Positions 1 to 5,620 of a DNA stretch of 9,994 nucleotides are shown here, in pieces. How positions within the stretch are numbered: position 1 is the first letter of the stretch; every line of letters starts with the position of its first letter. The stretch covers positions 1 to 9,994 of the forward strand of contig WQTY01000046.1 of NCBI GenBank assembly GCA_009786045.1, in the 5' to 3' direction. The position numbers and the translations under genes were made by a program. This DNA is from Pseudomonadota bacterium. GTDB taxonomy: Bacteria > Myxococcota_A > Bradymonadia > UBA4248. The notes under the pieces are model-generated. The model saw only the letters and a list, made by a program, of their open reading frames with translations. It was not told the DNA's origin and did no database searches.

Positions 1-73
1 CCCCCTTTGTGAAAGGGGGCGTGGCCGATACGCAGCTACCCCCGTTGGGGCGGTTCGCGAACCGCCCCTACAC
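1..73. repeat. Composite hairpin repeat (left window edge)
   Basis: This is a cluster of inverted repeats. Arms CCCCCTTT (1-8) and AAAGGGGG (12-19) enclose a 3-nt loop. A weaker stem pairs 19-22 with 30-33. A perfect 22-bp palindrome occupies 47-68 (arm GGGGCGGTTCG), and the sequence ends CGCCCCTACA. The same three-hairpin order and the same CGCCCCTACA end recur at 9932-9992. That suggests a dispersed REP-like or MITE-like family. No coding sequence is recognised here. The element lies beyond the rplL terminator, in the gap where rpoB would usually start. It may continue past the window edge. Confidence 0.65.
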
Positions 74-107
74 AAACGCCGCCCCGCAGCGCCCCGCTCG
101 ATCCCCC

Positions 108-145
108 ACAAAACAGAAAAACTCGCTTCTTTCGAAGCGAGTTTT
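108..145 (-). terminator. Intrinsic terminator after rplL
   Basis: On the minus strand a perfect 12-bp stem (plus-strand arms 118-129 and 134-145) is closed by a GAAA tetraloop. It is followed by a T-rich tail, TTCTGTTTTG. It begins 22 bp past the rplL stop codon. The stem length, GNRA loop and T-rich tail make this the most convincing terminator in the window. It would end the tuf-to-rplL transcripts, or attenuate them before any rpoBC genes beyond the edge. Confidence 0.9.
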
Positions 146-167
146 GTCAAATGCACAAAGACAAAGC

Positions 168-542
168 TTAGGCTTTGATGTCAACCTTGGCGCCAGTGGC
201 CTCAATTTTCTTCTTGATATCCTCGGCTTCTGCCTTCTCGATACCTTCCTTAATGGTGGAAGGTGCGCCATCGACGAGGTCTTTCGCTTCCTTGAGGCCA
301 AGACCTGTCAGGGCGCGGATTTCCTTGATGACGTTGATCTTGTTGGCGCCGACATCAGCCAAAATGACCTTGAACTCGGTGGGCTCCTCAACCACGGCGA
401 CGGGTGCTGCCGCTGCCATGACGACGCCACCACCGGAAGCAGCTTTGACATCCCACTTCTCTTCGAGCTCTTTGACGAGAGCGTTGAGCTCGATGATGTT
501 CAAACTTTCAAGATAAGCGATGACTTGTTCTTTTGTTACCAT
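168..542 (-). CDS. rplL: 50S ribosomal protein L7/L12
   Basis: This 124-residue protein is the flexible stalk protein of the large ribosomal subunit. It is present as dimers on L10 and recruits the translation GTPases EF-Tu, EF-G and IF2. The N-terminal dimerisation helices (about residues 3-33, with the [12 protein letters not shown] segment) lead into an Ala/Gly/Val-rich hinge (about 34-50). The C-terminal factor-binding domain follows (about 54-124) and contains the family signature [20 protein letters not shown]. Length is normal. The start is supported by GGAG eight bases upstream of the ATG. It is the last gene of the cluster, 72 bp after rplJ. That spacer holds a small hairpin (arms TGCACG 584-589 and CGTGCA 595-600) and a GCCC-TCA-GGGC mini-stem followed by five Ts. 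Either could tune the high L12:L10 ratio, but that is inference. Confidence 0.98.
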   Translation of the reverse strand: MVTKEQVIAYLESLNIIELNALVKELEEKWDVKAASGGGVVMAAAAPVAVVEEPTEFKVILADVGANKINVIKEIRALTGLGLKEAKDLVDGAPSTIKEGIEKAEAEDIKKKIEATGAKVDIKA

Positions 543-614
543 GGATAAAACTCCAAAAAGCCCTGAGGGCGGTTAAAGTATGATGCACGTTTCCCGTGCA
601 GCGAACAGAAAAGA

Positions 615-1133
615 CTAGGCTTCGAGCTTATCAGCACGCGCTTTGATGAGCCCGAGGATCTGGGTAACCATCGTATTGCAAATGCCGGCAAACTGAGTCT
701 GGGGTGCTTTAAAGATAGACAGGAGTTCGGCACGCAGTTCGTCGCGGCCCTTCATTTTTGCCAGGCTTTCGACGCCGGCAGTGTCAAGCAGGGAGCCGGA
801 AACAAAACCGCCCTTGATCTCGAACTTTGGGTTATCCTTTGCAAAAGCGACTGCAATCTTTGCAGGACTGACGGGATCACCCTTCTTGAGGGCCACAGCA
901 ACCGGCCCCTGAAACTTGGCGCAAACAGGTTCGAGGTCTGTCCCGACGAGAGCCTGCTTTGCCAGGGTGTTTTTTATCACTCGAAAAGACACGCCTTCGG
1001 CGCGGAATTTCGTGCGAACTTCGTTGATCGCGTTAACGCTGACACCGCTGGTGTCAGCGATCACGACAGCTTCCATGCCGCTGAACAGAGCCTTGTAAGA
1101 CTCAATCAGAGCGATTTTCTCTCCTCGATTCAT
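615..1133 (-). CDS. rplJ: 50S ribosomal protein L10
   Basis: L10 anchors L7/L12 dimers to the 23S rRNA at the stalk base. In many bacteria the L10-L12 complex also represses its own mRNA. The product is 172 residues, close to E. coli L10 (165). Family features include the N-terminal RNA-binding domain with FRVIKNTLAKQAL and FQGPVAVAL, and a C-terminal helix (from about residue 140) that binds L12. I chose the ATG at 1133 (MNRGEKIAL), which has GAGG four bases upstream. The frame stays open to 1184 by way of a non-ATG codon, but that extension (MRLTVLSDFC...) has no family likeness and runs into the leader. It is preceded by a 233-bp spacer with a terminator-like hairpin and an L10-leader-like segment, so it is probably regulated separately from rplKA. 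Confidence 0.97.
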   Translation of the reverse strand: MNRGEKIALIESYKALFSGMEAVVIADTSGVSVNAINEVRTKFRAEGVSFRVIKNTLAKQALVGTDLEPVCAKFQGPVAVALKKGDPVSPAKIAVAFAKDNPKFEIKGGFVSGSLLDTAGVESLAKMKGRDELRAELLSIFKAPQTQFAGICNTMVTQILGLIKARADKLEA

Positions 1134-1147
1134 AATGCCTCTGTGAA

Positions 1148-1211
1148 TGAACGAACAAAAGTCAGATAAAACGGTCAATCGCAAGTGTGAATTGAGCCAG
1201 AGGTTCGTTCA
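1148..1211 (-). promoter_or_regulatory. Long-range stem just upstream of the rplJ ribosome binding site
   Basis: A perfect 9-bp inverted repeat lies in the rplJ leader, with plus-strand arms TGAACGAAC at 1148-1156 and GTTCGTTCA at 1203-1211. In the mRNA this would form a stem enclosing 46 nt and ending about 10 nt before the GAGG ribosome binding site. A second possible pairing, tgagcc (1193-1198) with ggctca (1252-1257), would compete with structures further upstream. A role in translational control is inferred from position only. Confidence 0.4.
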
Positions 1212-1251
1212 AATCCGAGCATATGCATGCAGAGATTGAGCTATCGAATCC

Positions 1252-1311
1252 GGCTCAGCAGGTTCCCGTACAGGAATTAAAGACGCTGTCTACCCACATC
1301 TCCGACGGTTC
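1252..1311 (-). promoter_or_regulatory. L10-leader-like autoregulatory segment
   Basis: In the mRNA sense this segment carries GGGTAGACAGCG followed by CTTTAATTCCTG and GGGAACC. From memory these resemble the conserved blocks of the ribosomal protein L10 leader, which L10(L12)4 binds to repress rplJL. The position, between rplA and rplJ inside a 233-bp non-coding spacer, is exactly where that element occurs. A CAGC/GCTG outer pairing is possible. The match is by eye; a covariance-model search would settle it. Confidence 0.55.
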
Positions 1312-1323
1312 ACGATGGCCGCC

Positions 1324-1351
1324 AAAAAGCGGGCGCTGTGTACCAGCGCCC
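1324..1351 (-). terminator. Terminator-like hairpin after rplA
   Basis: A perfect 8-bp GC-rich stem (plus-strand arms GGGCGCTG 1331-1338 and CAGCGCCC 1344-1351, 5-nt loop) begins 15 bp past the rplA stop codon. On the minus strand it is followed by GC and five Ts. It probably reduces transcription from rplKA into rplJL. It sits immediately before the L10-leader-like segment, so attenuation is also possible. The short U-tract suggests partial termination. Confidence 0.7.
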
Positions 1352-1366
1352 ACATCACAAGTCAAA

Positions 1367-2059
1367 CTAAATCGACAAAGGATCGATTTTCACGCCCGGG
1401 CTCATGGTCGAGCTCACGGTCACGCTCTTAACATACTGGCCCTTCGTTGCCGCAGGACGCAGCTTCTGAAGCACTTCGATCAATGCAGCGAAGTTCTCAG
1501 CAAGCGCCTGAGCCTCGAAAGAAACCCGCCCGAGGGGGGCATGAATGATACCGGCACGCTCAACGCGGAATTCAACACGTCCCGCTTTTGTCTCTTTGAC
1601 AGCGCGAGCAATATCGAACGTCACGGTCCCGACTTTGGGGTTAGGCATCAAACCGCGTGGGCCAAGCACGCGGCCAAGCTGGCTAACCTTGCCCATCATG
1701 TCGGGCGTCGCAATGACCTTATCAAACTCAAACCATCCCTCTTTGATCTTCGCAATGAGGTCGTCTGCACCCACAAAATCGGCACCAGCATCGCGTGCTT
1801 CCTTCTCCTTTTCGCCCTGGGCGAAAACGAGCACGCGAACGGTTTTACCGATACCATGAGGCAGTACAACCGCGCCGCGGACCATCTGATCCGCATGACG
1901 CGGATCGACGCCCAACTTCACTGCAACGTCAACGCTTGCATCAAACTTCGTGGTCGTAATAGCTTTCACGAGTTCGATTGCTTCCACAACGCTGCCATAA
2001 CGCTTCTGCCTGTCGACCTGCTTGATCGACTCTGCGTACTTCTTCCCTCTCTTTGGCAT
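1367..2059 (-). CDS. rplA: 50S ribosomal protein L1
   Basis: L1 forms the mobile L1 stalk next to the ribosomal E site and, in many bacteria, represses the L11 operon mRNA. The product is 230 residues, the family's usual size. Visible hallmarks are the N-terminal [10 protein letters not shown] segment, the [13 protein letters not shown] block, the signature [13 protein letters not shown] (about residues 133-145) and the C-terminal [14 protein letters not shown]. The usual STMGPG turn reads STMSPG here, a minor substitution. I chose the ATG at 2059 because AGGAG lies eight bases upstream; a GTG at 2068 is in frame but falls on the ribosome binding site. It starts 15 bp after rplK and is surely co-transcribed with it. 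The hairpin following its stop probably marks the end of the L11-type transcription unit. Confidence 0.98.
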   Translation of the reverse strand: MPKRGKKYAESIKQVDRQKRYGSVVEAIELVKAITTTKFDASVDVAVKLGVDPRHADQMVRGAVVLPHGIGKTVRVLVFAQGEKEKEARDAGADFVGADDLIAKIKEGWFEFDKVIATPDMMGKVSQLGRVLGPRGLMPNPKVGTVTFDIARAVKETKAGRVEFRVERAGIIHAPLGRVSFEAQALAENFAALIEVLQKLRPAATKGQYVKSVTVSSTMSPGVKIDPLSI

Positions 2060-2074
2060 AACACCCACTCCTGC

Positions 2075-2500
2075 TTAGTCGATGATATCGACTCCCATGC
2101 TGCGACATGTCCCAGAAATCGTTTTCACGGCGGCATCAATGTCCGTCGTATTGAGATCCGGCATCTTAATCTCAGCGATTTTTCTCACCTGTGCTTTTGT
2201 AATTTTACCAACTTTCTCACGATTCGGAACACTGCTGCCGCCTTTCAGACCCAACTCCTTCATCACGAGAACCGCCGCAGGGGGCGTCTTCACGACAAAG
2301 GTAAAGCTTCTGTCGGCATACACCGTGATCACGACCGGCGTCAAAATGCCTTCACCCTTCTGCGTTTTGGCATTGAACTCCTTGCAGAACTGCATGATGT
2401 TGACGCCATGCTGACCCAACGCAGGTCCGACGGGAGGAGAAGGATTCGCCTTCCCTGCCGGGCACTGCAATTTTACGTAACCTACTACTTTCTTGGCCAT
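2075..2500 (-). CDS. rplK: 50S ribosomal protein L11
   Basis: L11 binds the GTPase-associated region of 23S rRNA. It participates in elongation-factor cycling and in RelA activation by uncharged tRNA. The 141-residue length matches the family. The N-terminal domain contains the proline-rich [18 protein letters not shown] segment (about 13-30), the region where thiostrepton-resistance changes are known. The C-terminal RNA-binding domain (about 75-141) ends with the conserved [10 protein letters not shown]. The start ATG is preceded by a modest GGAA-type ribosome binding site. It begins 16 bp downstream of the nusG stop and 15 bp upstream of rplA, so it is translated from the same message as both neighbours. 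Confidence 0.98.
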   Translation of the reverse strand: MAKKVVGYVKLQCPAGKANPSPPVGPALGQHGVNIMQFCKEFNAKTQKGEGILTPVVITVYADRSFTFVVKTPPAAVLVMKELGLKGGSSVPNREKVGKITKAQVRKIAEIKMPDLNTTDIDAAVKTISGTCRSMGVDIID

Positions 2501-2516
2501 GGTTCATTCCAAATAA

Positions 2517-3053
2517 CTAAGCGTTCACCCGCTCAACCTGCGAAAAATCAAGTTCAACAGGTACAACGCGACCTAAAATACTCACAAGCACGCAAAGCCG
2601 GCTTTTCTCTCGATCAATCGACTCCACACTGCCTGTAAAGTTCACAAACGGCCCGTCCAAAACGCGAACCGTATCCTTCAAATCCAACGTGCCCAACAAA
2701 TCCGGCTTCTCAACCCCCGTCTTCATGTCCCCAATGATACGCTCTACCTCGGCATCGCTCATTGAGGGCGGATTCGTTGCCCCACCCACAAAACCACTTA
2801 CCTTGGGTGTCCCCTTGACTAAATGCCAGGTTTCATCCGTCAGTTCCATCTGCACGATCATGTAGCCAGGAAAAAACTTGCGCGTCGTTTGACGGCGTGC
2901 ACCGCGGCGGTTCTCCACAGTCGTTTCTACGGGTACCAATACCTCGCCAAACTTATCTTGCAAATGGGACGTTCGAATGCGTTCCTCAAGCGCCAACTTC
3001 GCCCGATTCTCGCATCCAGAGTGCGTGTTGACAATATACCACCTCATTCCCAT
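2517..3053 (-). CDS. nusG: Transcription termination/antitermination factor NusG
   Basis: NusG binds the RNA polymerase clamp through its NGN domain. It links the polymerase to the ribosome or Rho through its KOW domain. With the chosen start the product is 178 residues, as is typical. The NGN domain begins at once with RWYIVNTHSGCENRAK and includes RKFFPGYMIVQM (about 59-69), the TWHLVKGTPKVSGFVGG block and NPP. The KOW domain (about 124-178) reads DTVRVLDGPFVNFTGSVESI and ends with PVELDFSQVERV. Three in-frame starts exist: GTG at 3086, ATG at 3071 and ATG at 3053. I prefer 3053 because GAGGAG lies six bases before it and family members start near WYxV. It follows secE by 66 bp and precedes rplK by 16 bp. 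Confidence 0.97.
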   Translation of the reverse strand: MGMRWYIVNTHSGCENRAKLALEERIRTSHLQDKFGEVLVPVETTVENRRGARRQTTRKFFPGYMIVQMELTDETWHLVKGTPKVSGFVGGATNPPSMSDAEVERIIGDMKTGVEKPDLLGTLDLKDTVRVLDGPFVNFTGSVESIDREKSRLCVLVSILGRVVPVELDFSQVERVNA

Positions 3054-3119
3054 CGCAATCTCCTCGCTCATGCGCTTACCCCCCACTCTCTGCTACCAAA
3101 TCCCCCCAAAAAGCGAACG

Positions 3120-3506
3120 CTAGTTAATGCCTAAAATCAATCCCGTCAACTCTTTTGCGACAAGATCAAACCCAGACAAAATAAGTGCCACGATGATACA
3201 TGTCACAATGACTATCTTCATCGCATATTTTGTCTCGTCAAACGTCGGCCATGTCACCTTGCGCATTTCATGCGCAACATTCAGCGCGTTCTCATAAACT
3301 TTCGCATTGCGCCACAAAATGACAATGGCAATGACGGCCAGCAGAATCCCTATCACCGTGGAATAGGTTACCAGCTCACCCATCAGCCTCACATCGGCAA
3401 TCCTGAAGAACCCCATCACCCACTTCGCGACGTTGACACAGAGCCACGACATGAGCATTCCTGCGAAAACAAACGCCAGGTTGACATACCGTCTTACTTC
3501 ATCCAT
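3120..3506 (-). CDS. secE: Preprotein translocase subunit SecE
   Basis: SecE clamps the SecY channel in the inner membrane and is needed for Sec protein export. The 128-residue product has three hydrophobic segments (about 7-30, 46-66 and 97-117), like E. coli SecE (127 residues) and unlike the short single-span form of most bacteria. The conserved amphipathic helix and hinge precede the last span: NVAHEMRKVTWPTFDET (about 76-92). The ATG at 3506 has AGGAG seven bases upstream. That ribosome binding site touches the U-tract of a terminator-like hairpin (3518-3552), so transcripts must read through that hairpin to be translated. It lies 55 bp after tRNA-Trp and upstream of nusG, the standard arrangement. 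Confidence 0.97.
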   Translation of the reverse strand: MDEVRRYVNLAFVFAGMLMSWLCVNVAKWVMGFFRIADVRLMGELVTYSTVIGILLAVIAIVILWRNAKVYENALNVAHEMRKVTWPTFDETKYAMKIVIVTCIIVALILSGFDLVAKELTGLILGIN

Positions 3507-3517
3507 GCAACTCTCCT

Positions 3518-3552
3518 AAAAAAGAAAGCCTTTTGTTGGGCAACAAAAGGCT
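3518..3552 (-). terminator. Terminator/attenuator-like hairpin between tRNA-Trp and secE
   Basis: A perfect 12-bp inverted repeat (plus-strand arms AGCCTTTTGTTG 3527-3538 and its complement 3541-3552) has only 2 nt between the arms, so the real loop is likely GCCC on an 11-bp stem. On the minus strand it is followed by TTCTTTTTT and then directly by AGGAG, the secE ribosome binding site. It has the form of an intrinsic terminator with an interrupted U-tract. There is no room for a promoter between it and secE, so it probably works as a partial terminator or an RNA processing site. Confidence 0.75.
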
Positions 3553-3561
3553 ATCCCATAA

Positions 3562-3634
3562 CAGGGGCGGAAGGATTCGAACCCTCGGCCCACGGCTTTG
3601 GAGGCCGTTGCTCTACCAACTGAGCTACGCCCCT
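3562..3634 (-). tRNA. tRNA-Trp(CCA)
   Basis: The 73-nt cloverleaf has a 7-bp acceptor stem (AGGGGCG/CGCCCCT), the D-arm sequence AGCTCAGTTGGTAGAGC and anticodon stem ACGGC/GCCGT. The loop CTCCAAA gives anticodon CCA, and the T-arm contains GGTTCGAATCC. The discriminator is G, as expected for tRNA-Trp. The 3' CCA is not encoded. It sits between tuf and secE, a common position. The 51-bp gap after tuf holds an imperfect GC-rich hairpin (3644-3670) without a U-tract, perhaps a processing site. Confidence 0.97.
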
Positions 3635-3685
3635 ATCGTCATCTGCGCGCCCGCCGCATGGGCCGGCGCACAAAAGACTATTAGA

Positions 3686-4885
3686 CTACTTCTTGTCAAG
3701 AATGGTCGCCACGACGCCTGCGCCAACCGTACGACCGCCTTCGCGGATCGAGAAGCGCAAGCCTTCGCTCATCGCGATCGGCACGATCAGGTCAACGCGA
3801 ATTTCTACGTTATCGCCAGGCATAACCATCTCAATGTCTTTCAGGGTCACGATACCCGTCACGTCCGTTGTACGGAAGTAGAACTGGGGACGATAACCAT
3901 CGCGGAAGAATGTATGGCGTCCACCTTCTTCCTTCGAGAGGATGTAAACCTGACCCGAGAATGACTTGTGGGGTGTGATCGAACCGGGCTTGGCCAAAAC
4001 CTGACCGCGCTCAATATCATCCTTCTTCGTGCCGCGGAGCAGGCAGCCCACATTGTCGCCGGCTTCGCCGTAATCGAGAAGCTTGCGGAACATCTCAACG
4101 CCCGTCACAACCGACTTGTCGATTGACTCTTTCAAACCGATGATCTCGACAGGATCGCTGACGCGAATCTGACCGGCCTCAATTCGGCCCGTGGCTACCG
4201 TGCCGCGGCCGGAAATCGAGAACACGTCCTCGACCGGCATCAGGAAGGGTTTGTCGATCGGTCGAACAGGCGTCGGAATGTATGTATCCACGGCTTGCAT
4301 CAACTTCTCAATGGCTGGCACACCAAGCTCTGTCTCTACGCCTTCAAGACCCTGAAGTGCGGAACCTACGATAACCGGTGTATCGTCGCCAGGGAAGTCA
4401 TAGCTTGCGAGCAACTCGCGCACTTCCAGCTCGACCAGCTCAAGGATTTCGGCATCGTCCACAAGGTCTGCTTTGTTGAGGAACACGACGATGTAGGGAA
4501 CGCCTACCTGGCGAGCCAGGAGGATGTGCTCACGCGTCTGGGGCATCGGGCCGTCGGCCGCGCTGACAACCAGGATCGCGCCGTCCATCTGAGCGGCACC
4601 CGTGATCATGTTCTTGATATAGTCCGCGTGTCCCGGGCAGTCCACGTGCGCATAGTGACGATTCGCCGTCTGATACTCAACGTGCGCCGTCGCGATCGTA
4701 ATACCGCGCTCTTTTTCCTCGGGCGCCTTGTCGATCTCATCAAACTTCATGACCTTAATGCTTGGATCGAACTTCGAAAGAACTGTCGTGATCGCAGCCG
4801 TCAGCGTCGTTTTACCATGATCAACGTGACCAATGGTGCCAACATTAACGTGTGGTTTCGCTCGCTTAAAAGTTTCCTTGGCCAT
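3686..4885 (-). CDS. tuf: Elongation factor Tu
   Basis: EF-Tu delivers aminoacyl-tRNA to the ribosomal A site in a GTP-dependent cycle. The 399-residue product carries all five G-boxes: GHVDHGKT (19-26), RGITI (60-64, switch I), DCPGH (82-86), NKAD (137-140) and SAL (175-177). H86 is the catalytic histidine position. Domain 2 (about 210-300, [20 protein letters not shown]) and domain 3 (about 305-399, ending [14 protein letters not shown]) are complete. GGAGG lies nine bases before the ATG. It is preceded by four tRNA types in the order known upstream of E. coli tufB, with a 116-bp spacer after tRNA-Thr(GGT). It is probably transcribed with those tRNAs from the promoter near 5550-5582, which would couple EF-Tu supply to tRNA supply. 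No rpmG lies after it. Whether a second tuf copy exists cannot be seen here. Confidence 0.99.
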   Translation of the reverse strand: MAKETFKRAKPHVNVGTIGHVDHGKTTLTAAITTVLSKFDPSIKVMKFDEIDKAPEEKERGITIATAHVEYQTANRHYAHVDCPGHADYIKNMITGAAQMDGAILVVSAADGPMPQTREHILLARQVGVPYIVVFLNKADLVDDAEILELVELEVRELLASYDFPGDDTPVIVGSALQGLEGVETELGVPAIEKLMQAVDTYIPTPVRPIDKPFLMPVEDVFSISGRGTVATGRIEAGQIRVSDPVEIIGLKESIDKSVVTGVEMFRKLLDYGEAGDNVGCLLRGTKKDDIERGQVLAKPGSITPHKSFSGQVYILSKEEGGRHTFFRDGYRPQFYFRTTDVTGIVTLKDIEMVMPGDNVEIRVDLIVPIAMSEGLRFSIREGGRTVGAGVVATILDKK

Positions 4886-5001
4886 ATCAGCCCGCCTCCA
4901 GTGTCGTGGTTACAAATGATGAACGCATCCTTCCAAAAGATACATTCCATAAATACTCAAGTCCCCACCGAAGCGCACAACCGCCAGGTGGACTATCCGA
5001 A

Positions 5002-5074
5002 AGCCTGTAACCGGATTTGAACCGGTGACCCCTTCCTTACCAAGGAAGTACTCTACCGACTGAGCTATACAGGC
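5002..5074 (-). tRNA. tRNA-Thr(GGT)
   Basis: The acceptor stem is GCCTGTA/TACAGGC, the D-arm is AGCTCAGTCGGTAGAGT and the anticodon stem is CTTCC/GGAAG. The loop TTGGTAA gives anticodon GGT (reads ACC and ACU). The T-arm is CCGGTTCAAATCCGG. The discriminator is T and no CCA is encoded. It corresponds in position and anticodon to E. coli thrT, directly upstream of tuf. Confidence 0.96.
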
Positions 5075-5087
5075 CCATCCTCAAAAA

Positions 5088-5160
5088 AGCGGGCAACGGG
5101 GTTCGAACCCGCGACCCATAGCTTGGAAGGCTATTGCTCTACCAACTGAGCTACACCCGC
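5088..5160 (-). tRNA. tRNA-Gly(TCC)
   Basis: The acceptor stem GCGGGTG/TGCCCGC contains two wobble pairs at its inner end. The anticodon stem is ATAGC/GCTAT, with loop CTTCCAA giving anticodon TCC (reads GGA and GGG). The T-arm is GCGGGTTCGAACCCCG. The discriminator T is usual for bacterial tRNA-Gly. No CCA is encoded, and a run of six Ts starts at the discriminator. It lies 13 bp upstream of tRNA-Thr(GGT) and matches the position of E. coli glyT. Confidence 0.96.
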
Positions 5161-5174
5161 AGACAGGCAAAAAA

Positions 5175-5256
5175 TGGAGAGGGCTGGATTCGAACCAGCG
5201 AAGGCGTTGCCAACGGATTTACAGTCCGTCCCTGTTGACCGCTTAGGTACCTCTCC
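5175..5256 (-). tRNA. tRNA-Tyr(GTA), second copy in transcription order
   Basis: This 82-nt class II tRNA has a long variable arm. The acceptor stem is GGAGAGG/CCTCTCC, the anticodon stem ACGGA/TCCGT, and the loop CTGTAAA gives anticodon GTA. The T-arm is GCTGGTTCGAATCCAGC. The discriminator is A and no CCA is encoded. It is identical, base for base, to the copy at 5302-5383, so the pair is a recent or homogenised tandem duplication with a 127-bp period. Confidence 0.97.
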
Positions 5257-5301
5257 AAATGAATCGCCAAACACAAAGAACAATGACTGCAAACGCAAAA
5301 A

Positions 5302-5383
5302 TGGAGAGGGCTGGATTCGAACCAGCGAAGGCGTTGCCAACGGATTTACAGTCCGTCCCTGTTGACCGCTTAGGTACCTCTCC
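5302..5383 (-). tRNA. tRNA-Tyr(GTA), first copy in transcription order
   Basis: It is identical over all 82 nt to the copy at 5175-5256 (anticodon GTA, class II long variable arm, discriminator A, no encoded CCA). A run of five Ts follows the discriminator. The 45-bp spacer between the two copies is not repeated beyond a few flanking bases, so only the tRNA unit with short A/T flanks is conserved. It occupies the place of E. coli tyrU, between tRNA-Thr(TGT) and tRNA-Gly. Confidence 0.97.
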
Positions 5384-5401
5384 AAAACGCCCAATGCACT
5401 A

Positions 5402-5474
<73 letters not shown>

Positions 5475-5547
5475 GTACGCGCTTTGAATCATGCGTCTTT
5501 TTGTCAATGCGCCAAAACGCAGTACCTCACTGATACAGCGCTGACAG

Positions 5548-5593
5548 TCGCGCCTTATAGGGATATTCCCACCACCCGTCAACATCTTTTTTT
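5548..5593 (-). promoter_or_regulatory. Sigma-70-type promoter of the tRNA-tuf transcription unit
   Basis: On the minus strand the -35 box TTGACG (5577-5582) and -10 box TATAAG (5554-5559) are 17 bp apart; each matches consensus at five of six positions. A run of seven As (5587-5593) lies just upstream of the -35, like a proximal UP element. The bases after the -10 are GCGCG, a GC-rich discriminator of the kind found at stringently controlled stable-RNA promoters. The predicted start is near 5548, about 73 bp before tRNA-Thr(TGT). It lies wholly in the 146-bp gap after the VWA gene. Confidence 0.85.
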
Positions 5594-5620
5594 CCTGGAT
5601 GAACGCCTTCCTCCCCGAGG

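Noticed and set aside
1223..2638. A 471-codon plus-strand open frame
   Set aside because: It lies antisense to rplA, rplK and the end of nusG. Its translation has no recognisable domain; it is a by-product of codon use in the conserved genes.
3644..3670. GC-rich imperfect hairpin between tuf and tRNA-Trp as a tuf terminator
   Set aside because: It has a bulged stem and no following U-tract on the minus strand.
4295..5020. A 241-codon plus-strand open frame
   Set aside because: It is antisense to tuf and runs into a tRNA gene; it shows no family likeness.
5502..5507. A perfect TTGACA on the minus strand before tRNA-Thr(TGT) as a second promoter
   Set aside because: No acceptable -10 box lies 15-19 bp downstream.
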